A stretch of 64,000 bases of DNA from NCBI GenBank assembly GCA_035610365.1, contig CM069435.1, positions 17,969,123-18,033,122 on the forward strand. Reading direction: 5' to 3'. This DNA is from Aquatica leii. Lineage: Eukaryota; Arthropoda; Insecta; Coleoptera; Lampyridae. Each line of letters starts with the position of its first letter. The stretch's first letter is position 1. Shown here in pieces: positions 54,240-64,000 of the stretch. The notes under the pieces are model-generated. The model had not been told where the DNA came from and did not search any database. It worked only from the letters and a program-made list of their open reading frames with translations. Made by a program: the position numbers and the translations under genes.

Positions 54240-54760
54240 GTACGGAGGTTCTGGAAAGACTAGGTTCAGAATTACAGTGGAGTAGCAACAAGACCTGCTC
54301 CAAATACGAAAGAATTACGTCATCGCGCATTGTGTGAGCAAAGATCGTAAGATTTTTAGAGGGGTATAGTCTTATTTAAGAAGTTCGGACGGCTAGATGA
54401 ACTACGAAGACAGCAACCGGCGGTCGGCAGTCTTAAAACTACGTCATGATGACTGACGCTTCGTTTTCTATCTGGTAACCAAGAACTACTCACGTACAAC
54501 GCCGTCAACAGAGAAATGATGTTCCACAACATTAAGAAATTGGCAGTACCCAAACTTGGTTGCTGCTTAGATCAACTGGATTGGAGAACAGTTCGAAATA
54601 TGTTAGAAGTCGTCTTCCGAGGAACAGATATTCAAGTGTTGGTCTGTTAGCATCCAAGTAGAACATCGTGTCAGAAAAAGTACATTGACTGCTACTTTTC
54701 TACTCAAGAAAATTGCCGAAATGGAGAGAGCTGCCGCTATTGCGACGACCCTTTCTATCG
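54240..54760 (+). pseudogene. Macro domain and CCCH finger of Gypsy copy D
   Basis: NYVIAHCVSK (54315-54345) gives the start of the macro domain, RFVFYLVTKNYSR (about 54450-54495) keeps the Lys, and KLGCCLDQLDWRTVRNMLEVVFRGT (about 54548-54625) keeps the Asp. The CCCH finger (54676-54745) reads CYFSTQENCRNGESCRY and then CD, so the final His is lost. Stops and a deletion of the middle part are present. The polypurine tract and 3' LTR follow at 54808. Confidence 0.8.
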
Positions 54761-54807
54761 GTTCCGGTTTCTTGTTCTGGGACAGAACAGTCTTAAGAAG
54801 GGGTCAG

Positions 54808-55133
54808 TGAAACGCACAGAAGTTTCGAGATCATTCAAGATGATTAAAGGTAATTACCGGAATGTTCTCGAAGCTGATAACGTAAGAATATAAAAAGTAT
54901 TCGAAAGAAGTTGGGACCAATATTCGAATAGAGGTTAGTAAGAAGAAGATTACGGTGTCGATCTAAATAAATAAAATCATTAACACGCGTGCCAAGTATA
55001 AATAAGCAAGTGAAAATAAATACCAGTGTAAGTTAAGCGAAAACTATTTGTAAATATGTAAGTTGTTTTTCTTAAATATCGTTAAATTTAATTAATAACT
55101 ATCATAAATAAATTAGTTTTAAAATTTGTTACA
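54808..55133 (+). repeat. 3' LTR of Gypsy copy D
   Basis: 326 bp from TGAAACG to TTGTTACA. Contains a perfect three-unit heat-shock-element-like sequence GAATGTTCTCGAA at 54860-54872. Confidence 0.82.
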
Positions 55134-55238
55134 GTAATTTTACAAAAGGCAAAACAAAAAATAGTGTACTTTTTCCGTCAAAACTTTTATAGCATAACTC
55201 ATCACATGCAATGCTCGGCTATGTGGCATCGCGTCGCA

Positions 55239-55479
55239 TTAACCCCTTAACCGGGAGCGCTTCAGACCGATGGCCATTCACACGATTTATTTATTCATTA
55301 TTGTATCCTTTTGATTTTACACAATGAGTTACTAATAGATGACAGGATATTGTCAAATACAATATCTCGAAAATACATTTAAAAAGCTTGAATAATCCCT
55401 TTCGGTCTTATGACGGGTGACCACAATGATGGGCAGTATTATTTCCGTCTTATGACGGTTACCCCTGTTAAGTGGTTAA
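55239..55479. mobile_element. MITE with TTAA flanks (piggyBac-type)
   Basis: TTAA at both borders (55239-55242 and 55476-55479). Terminal repeats CCCCTTAACCGGGA and TACCCCTGTTAAGTGG are inverted. TCTTATGACGG occurs near 55407 and 55448. TTAA target choice is typical of piggyBac-type elements. Confidence 0.65.
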
Positions 55480-56285
55480 CGTTCGTTATGCAATGCTGTA
55501 CCTTCGACGCTTACGTAAATTACTATTTAAAAGTTGCATTACAAATATGATAATAGTACTAAGAAATTAAAATATTTTGCATATGATCTTTTCCAAAATG
55601 GTTAAACCGCTGAGTCAAGTAATAAAAATAATACCAAGAACTATATTATGCAAATTTGACTTATTAATTAAATAAAACAACTATTTATGATAGTTTTATA
55701 TGCGTTAGTACATACTAAAAAGATGTATTTATAATAAGTAAATAATATTTATAGCAGCGTCAGCGTATACATGACGTTGTTTGGAATACTTAAAAAAACA
55801 TGTGCAATAGTTTCGTAAATTATTAGTTTCATTTTCATTTCTAACGTGTAAACTAGTACAGCCTTTAAGATATTGGTTATATACAGATTTTTTGTGGACC
55901 CGAAAAAAACAAAACGATCAGAATGTGCTTTAATTCTCACAGTGATCTTAATTTCAAGACTCGTCTAGAAGGTTTAATTTTATTCCTATAAATGTCAATC
56001 CCACGATTCTAAGTTACTTCAGCTATAATTTCTACCGTAATTAAATAGTGCCACAAATAGGTAAAAAAAATGTTATCACACGTATACTTAACGATAACCC
56101 AGACAATTAATGTTTTTAATGAGTCCACTACAAAAATAGAGATTAAACTAAATTCTAATGTTAAAAAGTAAAGAGTCCGAGTATGTTATTACGGTAAATA
56201 ATCGTGGAGAGTGGGAACGTATCATATGTACGCCTCTTTGTGTAGTGCAGCAGGTTAGTGTAGTAAACCACATTCCAGTGCTACA
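55480..56285 (+). other. Upstream region of the CRIP gene, no other gene
   Basis: AT-rich with no recognised repeat. The last 130 bp before the ATG include GTGCAGCAGGTTAGTG, but I cannot define a transcription start or a 5' untranslated intron. Confidence 0.4.
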
Positions 56286-56325
56286 ATGCCGAACTGTCCT
56301 AAGTGTGATAAAGCGGTATATTTTG
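56286..56325 (+). other. CRIP1: CRIP exon 1 (coding part)
   Basis: ATG to the first base of codon 14, encoding [13 protein letters not shown]. Donor GTAAGT at 56326 is a consensus site. Confidence 0.9.
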
Positions 56326-59193
56326 GTAAGTACACCATTTTGTTGAAGTTGAAAGCGTCTTCGACGCACGCAAAACAAAGTAATTTTATTAAAAAAGGAA
56401 AAAGTAAATAAGGTTGCCGATAACAAGCGATAACCGAGTATATAAATGATGTAATTGTTAGTCATCACTATTCGTGTTGATCCCACGTTTGAGGTTTTCC
56501 TTTCCTTTTCATTACATAATACGCTGTTTATAATTTACCTCCTAATTTAAATCTTGAAGAGAACGCGAGAATTCGAAAATAAGAGAAAAAAAATGAGGGT
56601 AGGAATAAAAAATATGCGCATATTATACGTACAACCCTTTTACGAGTAAGTAGAACAAAAGATCATCTACTCTTTGCAACAGTCCTTGTAATTAGCTAAT
56701 GGCAAGTCCTGTGCCCTTTTGATACAAACAGAAAATGAAGTTTAAGTGGCAACTCGTATTTCCAACTACGAATTATAATCGCTTGTTATTTTCTAGCTAT
56801 TATATACGTCAAAAACTGAAATTAACATAAAGTCTTTTTTTAATAGCCGAACGCAAAACGTCTTTGGGCAAAGACTGGCACGCCGGTTGTTTGCGTTGTG
56901 AAAAATGCAACAAAACCCTAACACCAGGTTCACATGCTGAACACGAAGGAAAGCCCTATTGCCATCAACCTTGTTATTCCGCCTTATTCGGACCAGGAGG
57001 TACAGTATTATAAATTAAATGGAATATTTACAACTGGTTTTTTAGAGCGTGAATTTTTTGCCGCGGTCTTATTAAATGTGCATTAGAGCATCCATCATAT
57101 CTTAGATGATTATCATATATACGTGCAATCTTGCGAAATTAACTCAAAGTGCTTTAACCACTAGAGAAATCTACGGTACATTTGAAATGCATTCTGTATG
57201 TAATCTTGATGTAGTGTATGAAGTACTTCTGGATCTAAAATCTGAAATTGACATTATTATTCCCTCGATAGTTTCACAAATAATAATCGTTCGGAACAAA
57301 TGATTAATATTCTTCCGACGAACAAATAACCATTTTCGCTCGTTCGATATCACTCGAAATAATCCGCCATTGAACTTCTTAACGAAAATAAATAATCAAT
57401 TCGCGAGGTCGCATTTGTCAAAGAAAACCTGTGTGACTCATTCGTGTATATACAACGCAACCTTCGAAAGTAGAGAAAAAAACTAATTTAATTAACGTTA
57501 AATAGTGACATCGATGACCTAGATTTGCAGTGAACCTTTTGGGGATTCTTTTTGATGTTATATTTAAAAAAGAAAAATTATACCACAAGTTAGATATTTA
57601 AACTCAATTTTTAAGGATATGTGCTCGGTGGGCTGACACCATTCTGCTCGAATTTTGCCTAATTTTTTTTTAAATAACTTCAAGTGATTGAACCGATTTT
57701 TGTTGGATTTCCCCAATTAGTTTGAGCTAAGTTCGTGAGACGACTTACTGTCATGAGTATATACAGAGAACGAATCAAAGTAGCGATTACAAGGGATTCA
57801 TCGGTTATTAAATATTGTTTATATGCCATTTTTAAGGCCAATTAACCGAAGTAATATTGTCGAATTATTATTCAAGCTCGACAAATGTTTATTAAACTGA
57901 TTATCACTGAATATAACAAGTTGACGAAACGATCACAGATAATTATTGACGTCGTTACTTTCTTAAATGTCTCGGTTCAACCCACAGTGCTGATCAAAAT
58001 TGGGCTACAGGGCACTTTAAATCTGATCTCGTGACTTCGTCAATCGGGCAAGTCGGAGGTCTAATATTTTTAAAGTTTGAAAACAGCAAGTGCCGAACGA
58101 ATTTCCTCTAACCAGGCCTAGTTCATGATCTTCGTTTGGGTCCCCTTCTAAGAAGAAATCCTTTGATACTAACCACATCACGTTTTTATTACATCACTTT
58201 TACGTTATTAGAGTACCTTAACACCACATGTGTAAAAAAATCGTAATTTGGCCAATAAGATGGCGACGTTACTCTCAGGGAATAACAGTTTCGTCTATTT
58301 AACATCAGTTATGGATTCTTGGGTATTGACGATCCCCAAAAATCTAGTTTTGGTTCACGCCTAGTGGGTTTTCAAAAGGTGCTGAGCACTCGCTGAGCCA
58401 TGAAATTGTTTTTACCAGTTCTGTTTTGATTCTGAAAGAGTGGGCGTGCGTTAGCATCTCCAGCGTTTCATTTTAATGAGGCACACATATATCCTCTGGT
58501 TCGTTTCTTTGTTTCTGAACGGGCGAAAAAGTTCTTTCATAGAATTCGAAACGTTGCAGTACGGAATTGAAAGTAAACCGCGTTTTCTATACGTTATAAA
58601 TTTTTGTCATTATATGCATTGATCATTGCGCTCTTATGCAAACCTAAATACCAGGTGGCAAAGACAACCAGAAAAATTACGAAAAATTGTAAAATGAATG
58701 TGATGGCAATTATTTATTTCTTTAAAAGGCAAAACTTGTTATAAAATACTATAAAACGTTAGCATCAACCTAAAACTAGTACCTCACGTGTCATTGTACT
58801 TCCACAAGTAGGAGTTAGTTTACTCCTCGCAGAATAAATTTGTGTCACATTTCGAATATAACTTTATCATTCTTTAAATCAATCAACGCAACAGGAAGTG
58901 CGTGACATAATTTCATCCTCACACATGCCGCCTCCAAAATACGTTAAAAAATTTCAAACGTGACAATCTAATAATAATTGAGTTTTCTTAAGCAAAGTCA
59001 AGGTGACTAAAATGAAATTAAATCGAAATTGAAATTTCAGATGAAATCAGATCAACCCTTTGATCTATCTAACCGAAACTAACTAACTAAATACGTTAAT
59101 CATTAATTAATTCCTAATTAGTAGATAATTAATTTTAATTTTTTTTCAGGTTTCGGGCGTGGTGGCGCCGAAAGTTACGTTTATAAGAAGTGA
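56286..59193 (+). CDS. CRIP1: CRIP-type LIM domain protein (cysteine-rich protein 1-like), three exons
   Basis: A 78-residue protein made of one LIM zinc-binding domain and a short Gly-rich tail, the normal size for CRIP1 (77 residues in mammals). LIM domains bind two zinc ions and act in protein-protein contacts. Zinc ligands fit C4, C7, H25, C28 for the first zinc and C31, C34, C52, C56 for the second. Recognisable blocks are [43 protein letters not shown] and GFGRGGAES. Joined exons: 56286-56325, 56847-56999, 59150-59193. Splice sites are GT..AG with matching phases, there is no internal stop, and an AATAAA lies at 59263. It is the only clear host gene in the window and looks functional. 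The insect role is inferred from the family. Confidence 0.93.
56847..56999 (+). other. CRIP1: CRIP exon 2
   Basis: 153 nt after a pyrimidine-rich TTTTTTTAATAG acceptor (AG at 56845-56846). Completes an Ala codon and carries most of the LIM domain. Donor GTACAG at 57000. Confidence 0.92.
57000..59149 (+). other. CRIP intron 2, 2150 bp
   Basis: AT-rich with no recognised element. Bounded by GTACAG and TTTTTTTTCAG. Confidence 0.75.
59150..59193 (+). other. CRIP1: CRIP exon 3 (coding part) with stop
   Basis: Completes a Gly codon and encodes [14 protein letters not shown], then TGA at 59191-59193. Confidence 0.9.
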
Positions 59194-59262
59194 ATATTCT
59201 TTGAATGTTTTGATTGCGCAAACATTCCATATATTTTTATATTTTATCTATTACGTTCTATA

Positions 59263-59268
59263 AATAAA
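59263..59268 (+). terminator. Polyadenylation signal of the CRIP gene
   Basis: AATAAA about 70 bp after the stop codon, in an AT-rich 3' region. Confidence 0.65.
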
Positions 59269-59939
59269 TGATTAATTTATAACTTATTCGTTATTTAAAA
59301 TTTTTCTTGTAAAAAATGGGATTAATAGCATGTAGTAACCTCATTTTAGCGATTCCGATAATTTCAGATTATTGTAGCTACGAAAAAATGTCATCGAGAT
59401 AAGGAGAAAGGAGATTGATAACATTGTCTTATCATCAGCAAACAGGTAAGTAAATATGAATAATTATTAAGAAACGAGAAACTACCTGAACGTTATGATC
59501 ATCGCAATTCCTTTAGTGAAGCAGTGATTGTTTGTCTTTAGGATCGGGTATTACAGACTCGTAGAAACTGAACGAAGGGATTTTTTCGACACTTCGAAAA
59601 TAAAAGATTGTTATTATTTATCCCAAAAAAGTCGTTAGATCATAATAAACCCAGTTTAACAATAAAACTTATTTGCGATTACTAATAAAGGCCGGTGCCA
59701 GTTCTGTTATTTCATAGGATTGTACTTCTAGTTCTTTTCTGAAAAGTCTTAAAAAATTAACTCCAATAAAGAGCTACTTTGTTAGTCTTTTTGATGAACA
59801 GCTGAAGAATTTTAGTTTTTTTAGATTTGTTCTTCTACTGAAGTTAAATTATCACAGAGGATTTTTTAAATAATATAATAATAATAATAAATAATTTTAT
59901 GTTGTTTTTTTTAAATATTTGTGGCTTGTTTTAATTAAA
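59269..59939. other. No gene recognised
   Basis: AT-rich spacer between the CRIP gene and a LINE, with an ATAATAATAATAAT run near 59875-59890. Confidence 0.5.
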
Positions 59940-59956
59940 CATAATTAATAATAATC

Positions 59957-60480
59957 ATGTCAAAATCTGAATCGACAGGATCGGAAAGGAAAAACAAAAG
60001 ACAAGAAATAATGATGCAAGAAGCTTTTGTAAGGAGTAAGCGAACAAAAAGAAGCCCGAGAAAGGAGGAGAGTGATAAGGAAGAACAGGGAATAATGGAG
60101 ATGTGTAGGGAAATGATTAGAGAAATAAAGCAGATGAGAGAAGAGAACAAAAAATGAGTATCTAATCTGGAAAAGATCGCGGAGGAGTTAAAAAAAGATA
60201 GAGAAGAGTGAAGGGAGATATGCGATATGTGGGGAAAAAATAATAAGAGCATGGAAGAGAAAATAAAAAATTTGGAAAGAAAGGTAGAAGTAATGGAAAG
60301 GGAATAGAGAAGGAAACTTTAGTTATCAGAGGAATGGAAAAGTGAAGATATGACTCCAGTGGAAAGACAGGTACAAAAAAATATAAGGATGGAAGGAAGA
60401 AGACTAAAGGAAGAAGGAAAAAGAACAAAAATAGGGTTTATGAAATTATGGGTTGAGGGAGAGGAGATGCACTGGAACGT
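59957..60480 (+). pseudogene. LINE ORF1-like coiled-coil protein
   Basis: Starts MSKSESTGSERKNKRQEIMMQ and is rich in Glu, Lys and Arg, with heptad-like EMCREMIREIKQMREENKK and MEEKIKNLERKVEVMERE further on (about 60250-60306). Such basic coiled-coil proteins precede the endonuclease/RT ORF in many LINEs and bind RNA. Stops at 60155 and 60210 break it. The assignment is by position and composition only. Confidence 0.6.
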
Positions 60481-60559
60481 AAAAGAAAATAAATTAGAGA
60501 GAAGGAGGCCAAAAAACTAGAAATAAGGGGGTAAAGGATAAACAAAAGGGGACGACCAG

Positions 60560-62469
60560 GCAAAGATAATGGAAAACGATAAGAAAAAAACAAAAGAAAT
60601 AAGTTTAGTTTTTTGGAACGTTGCAAGAGTTAAAAATAAAGGAGCTGATTTTTGGAAGTATATAGAAGGGTTTGACTTTGTGGGTTTAGTAGAAACGTGG
60701 CTGGAGGAGAAAGATTGGATAGATGGAAAGTAAATTTACCAGAGGGATATAGATGGAATGTACAGTTCGCAACAAGAAAAGAAAGAAAAGGAAGAGCGCA
60801 AGGGGGTATAATATCGGAAGTAAGAGAAGAATGGGTGGTAGAAGAATAGTAAATAAAATGAAAGAGCAAGGAATAGTAGTAAATCAAATATTAAGGGAAG
60901 ATATACGGTATACGGTCAAAAAATGGAACAAACAATAAGAAAATTGAAACAGCTACTGATGGAAGAGGAGAGAGAAAAATTAATAATAGGTGGAAATTTT
61001 AACGCGAGAATTGGTGAAGGTGGGGGTATGATAGTGAATGGGGAGGAAATAAAAAGGATAACGATGGATAAGATATTAAACAAACAAGGTAGAGAGCTAT
61101 TAGAGTTGTGTGAGGGGAAGGGGTGGACTATACTCAATAGAAATATGAAGGAAGGGGATAGAGGAGAATATACATATATAAGTGAGAGGAGATAATCTAT
61201 AATAGAATATGTAATGGTTAATGGAGAGGTTTTGGAAGAAATAGAAAGTTTTAAAATAGGGGAAAAGATTAATTCTGGCCATCGGGCATTAGAAGTAAGG
61301 CTAAAAGGTTGGAAGAGAGAAAGAAAAAATTCAGTCACAGTTTGGAGGGAGAAAAAGGTATAGACAGATGAAATTATTGAGGTTTATAAGAAAAAATTAG
61401 AGGAAGAACAATGGGTGGAGGAAGGAGTGAAAGAATTGATCAGTAAAATGGATAAAGCAGTAGAAAGAAAGAAGCACTGAAAAAAAACATACAGGAGTAT
61501 AAAGAAAAGAGGTGGTGGAATAAGAAATGCAGGGAAGCCAGGAAGGAGGTAAGAAGAGGTAAAGGAAGGTGAAAAAAAAGGAAATTGATATTCAGGAATA
61601 TAAAAAATTAAGCTCGCAATATAGAAAAGAGTGTTGTAAGAGAAAAGAGGAATATAAAAAAGAGTTGGAAGAACATATAAAAATGTTAGAAAATGAAGGA
61701 GACATATGGAGCTTTTTGAATAAAGAAAGGAAAATTGGAAAAAAGGGGGATACAAATGGACATGAAAAAATGGAGAGAACATTGCGTAGAGTTCTTAGAG
61801 GGGGAAGAAGGAAGGAACGGTGAATTCGAAATAGAATGGATAACAAGAGGAGGGAGCAGTACTACTATACGAAAAGAAGAAATGGAAGAAGCATTAAGAA
61901 AAATAAAAAAGGAAAGGCAGAAGGAACGAATGGGACACAAGGAGAACAATGGAAATATATAGGAGAGCGAACGAAAGAAAGAATAGGGAAAATTTTAAAT
62001 AAGATATGGTCAGGTGATGGGTTTCCAGATGATTGGAAAGAAGCAAAAATATGCCCAGTTTACAAAAGAGAATACAGAGAGGTGAAAAACTATAGAGGTA
62101 TATGTGTGGTAAATGTGGGATATAAAATTTATGACAATTTTACAAAAAAAACTGGAATGAGAAATGGAGGAGAAAAAGATCTTACCAGACTGGCAGACAG
62201 GATTTAGAAGAGGGAGAAGGGCATTAGATAATGTATACATATTGAAACAGATAGTAAACCAAGAATTAGAAGTGAAAAGAGGGAAAGCTTTTGCGTTATT
62301 TCTGGATATAAAAGCAGCGTTTGATAATTTAAATAGGTGTAAATTATGGAATATATTAAGAAAGAAACAGATAAAGGAAGAACTAGTAAGGAATATAGAG
62401 GAAATATATAATGAGACAAAGTGTAAAGTAAGAATAGATGGAAAGCTGCATTTTCTAAAAACGGCATAA
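60560..62469 (+). pseudogene. LINE endonuclease and reverse transcriptase (partial)
   Basis: SLVFWNVARVKNKGADFWKYIEGFDFVGLVETWLEEKDW (60605-60722) is the start of an apurinic-type endonuclease, with the catalytic Glu in ETW. GNFNARIGEGGG (60990-61025) replaces the usual GDFN. A long Lys/Glu-rich linker follows. RT begins GFPDDWKEAKICPVYK and VKNYRGICVVNVGYKIYDNF (about 62018-62145), then LPDWQTGFRRGRRALDNVYILKQIV (62180-62260), and FLDIKAAFDNLNRCKLW with the first catalytic Asp (about 62300-62350). It ends near KVRIDGKLHF. Similar proteins occur in insect LINEs; the clade is uncertain. Confidence 0.8.
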
Positions 62470-62479
62470 AATCTATTAT

Positions 62480-62800
62480 AACGCATCAGCATGAATTTGA
62501 ACCCATCAACGTGTGGGCCGGTACAATCTGGCACCATTTGTAATGCCAAAAAGGTTAACTGTATATCTTTATTTGGAATTTTTTCAAAACAATGTGCCAG
62601 AACTTTTAGAAAATCTACCTTTGGGATTACGAGGTAGTATGTGGTTCATGCATGATGGGATCCCACGATGTTTTAGTCTACTAGTTTAAGAACACCTAAA
62701 CAGGAACTTTGAATGTCAATGGATAGAAGAGAACCAATGGCTTGACCGCCTCGATCACCTGACCTAAATCCATTAGATTCCTTTTTGTGAGCCTACTACT
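62480..62800 (+). pseudogene. Mariner-like transposase, C-terminal fragment
   Basis: HEFEPINVWAGTIW (about 62490-62535) matches the central catalytic strand region. SMWFMHDG (about 62637-62660) carries the second catalytic Asp. In another frame PPRSPDLNPLDSFL (about 62744-62790) gives the final catalytic block of DUF4817-linked transposases. Stops and frame changes are frequent. It starts right after the truncation point of the LINE, so it may be the target into which the LINE inserted, or the product of a deletion joining the two. Confidence 0.75.
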
Positions 62801-63713
62801 ACATTTTGCAGTATTTATCTAATATTGTATGCTGTGGTTAAACAAAAAAAAATGCAGTGTCCACCACTGAGGTTGCCAAATATCAATACCTAACCCCTGG
62901 GTTTAAATATACTTGAGGAACTTACATGTTTTAAATAAAATTATCGTAAATCAATGCTTATACAATGGACGCCTCTTATTGGAATCATCGTTTTGTAGTG
63001 AGCATAATTTCGGTCCTAACGTTGTTGATACCACTAATAAAAATAAACTGTTTTAAGAAGTGCAAATTTCTTCCCAACGATTTGCTGACACCAAAAATAA
63101 AATAAATACAAAATAATGTTATTGGATAACACGTAGGTAAATTACTGTGGTTAAATAAAGTTGCTATTCTGCACCTTCGTTTTCAGTACAGTAGATAATA
63201 CCTCCTCCATTGGATAAAACAAACTAAAGTCACTCTAAAAAGCTTCTTGTTGGTGCAACCACTCACAAAACTCAAGTCGCGGTTCAAAATCAACGTCGGT
63301 TAACTGTTGGACTCGTTGAACATGGTAAGAGTACAATTCCTTAAAAAACGATGTAGCGTACTATCCGATCTTCTAAAATTTACAATATCTGCACATACAT
63401 TGAAGAAAAACAAATATTAAAGTTTTGATTTTATTGAAAAGATTTATTCTTTTTTCTCGACACCTCCAGTTTCGCTCAATCCCAATCTACGTGTGGTGTG
63501 GAGGTTATAATTATTACACTCACCGTATATCAAAATGGTATCACTGTATTCTGCAGTTGTACATAACAATGAAAATTCAAATTAAATATTATGAATCAGT
63601 TCTAAGAAAGCTGAATTTTGCTTTAATTATCTGAAGTTTTGTTTTGGTTACAACCGAAGATAAACGTGTTCGTGTACACAAAGTACATTTTGTTAAGCTA
63701 GGTCAGTAATAAT
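62801..63713. other. No gene recognised
   Basis: AT-rich. A weak direct repeat (AACGTTGTTGATACCACTAA near 63020 and AACGATTTGCTGACACCAAA near 63078) was noted; nothing else. Confidence 0.45.
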
Positions 63714-64000
63714 ACTAAGGGTCGTATTCATAGTCGTGTCTTAAATATAAGATTGACTTGAGCATTTGCTTAAAGTGATGATTAGTTTCATAGACGTCAC
63801 ATAAGCAAATGCTTGAGACGCTCTTAATATGTCGCCTTACCTAAGATAATCTAATTTTTGCTACATTCATAGTCGATACTTATTTGAAATAAGCTCTGTC
63901 TTGACAATACATGTATTCATAGTGCTAATAAAACCGTCTTATTAGGGTGCCTAATCACACATCTTTACTAAAATCATTGTCATTTAAGATATAATTAAAT
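63714..64000. repeat. MITE-like repeat running off the window
   Basis: ATTCATAGTCG recurs at about 63727 and 63866, with a related ATTCATAGTGC at 63914. An inverted pair, GAGCATTTGCTTA (about 63760) and TAAGCAAATGCTT (about 63802), forms a stem. A terminal-repeat partner was not found, so the right end probably lies outside. Confidence 0.5.

Larger units (their letters stand above)
49284..55133 (+). mobile_element. Ty3/Gypsy copy D (degenerate, full-length outline)
   Basis: 5' LTR (about 49284-49693), primer site, gag, protease, RT, RNase H traces, integrase, macro domain, CCCH finger, polypurine tract, and 3' LTR (54808-55133). A 153-bp MITE sits in pol at 51886-52038. It keeps the segment missing from copy E (gag end to protease, about 50811-51236), though in decayed form. 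Inserted into the cysteine-rich end of the piggyBac remnant. Many stops and small deletions. Confidence 0.87.
59940..62470 (+). mobile_element. Purine-rich LINE, 3'-truncated
   Basis: The + strand is strikingly rich in A and G over about 2.5 kb. It carries a coiled-coil ORF1-like part (59957-60450), an endonuclease (60600-61330) and the first half of a reverse transcriptase (61990-62469). It stops abruptly at 62470 within the RT palm, before the YADD-type motif, so the 3' end is missing. All frames contain stops and frameshifts. Confidence 0.8.

Noticed and set aside
56148-56486. 112-codon minus-strand ORF across CRIP exon 1
   Set aside because: Antisense to a clear exon with consensus splice sites, and no recognisable family.
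59935-62549. Several long minus-strand ORFs rich in Phe, Leu and Ser
   Set aside because: They are the complement of the purine-rich LINE and mirror its Lys/Glu-rich coding strand.

Overview
This is an intron-bearing, AT-rich animal genome window, most likely from an insect. One host gene is recognisable, a CRIP-type LIM protein in three exons on the + strand (56286-59193). Nearly everything else is transposable-element sequence: Ty3/Gypsy LTR elements, several non-LTR retrotransposons (LINEs), piggyBac, Tc1/mariner and hAT fragments, and small inverted-repeat elements (MITEs). I saw no rRNA, tRNA or CRISPR. I cannot name the insect order.

Layout. 1-8325: a long inverted repeat encloses a decayed piggyBac transposase (minus), with an RTE-like LINE (about 5150-7960) inserted in its right arm. 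8326-12260: AT-rich, no gene seen. 12262-17866: degenerate Gypsy copy A (minus), whose 3' LTR carries a solo LTR of a related element. 17876-18935: deleted mariner-like element. 19895-24690: a LINE (minus) broken by a mariner-like element (20285-21774) and a Tc1 element (23125-24520). 24690-26565: heavily deleted Gypsy copy C (plus). 27722-36855: a mariner-like element split by Gypsy copy B (minus), itself split by a LINE (29422-31597). 38487-46440: a hAT element whose probable intron holds Gypsy copy E (38716-44911) and a pogo-like MITE. 46688-47170: mariner fragment. 47480-49284: piggyBac remnant containing a palindromic MITE. 49284-55133: degenerate Gypsy copy D. 55239-55479: MITE with TTAA flanks. 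56286-59193: the CRIP gene. 59940-62470: purine-rich LINE. 62480-62800: mariner fragment. The window ends in another MITE-like sequence.

The most interesting content is the Gypsy lineage. All five internal copies (A-E) carry a module after the integrase GPY/F domain that is not part of a normal Gypsy pol: a macro domain resembling the ADP-ribosyl hydrolase TARG1/OARD1, followed by a CCCH zinc finger. In copy E both residues matching the TARG1 catalytic pair (Lys in the LVTK motif, Asp in the GCGLD motif) are kept. I infer that this retroelement acquired an ADP-ribose-removing enzyme plus an RNA-binding finger, perhaps to counter host PARP-type defence. The LTRs of the lineage also carry heat-shock-element-like arrays upstream of a TATA box and initiator, which suggests stress-induced expression.

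Copy E is young: its two 451-bp LTRs differ at three positions and it has a 4-bp GTAT target duplication. It is nevertheless defective, with the Gag zinc knuckle and protease active site deleted and two in-frame stops in pol.
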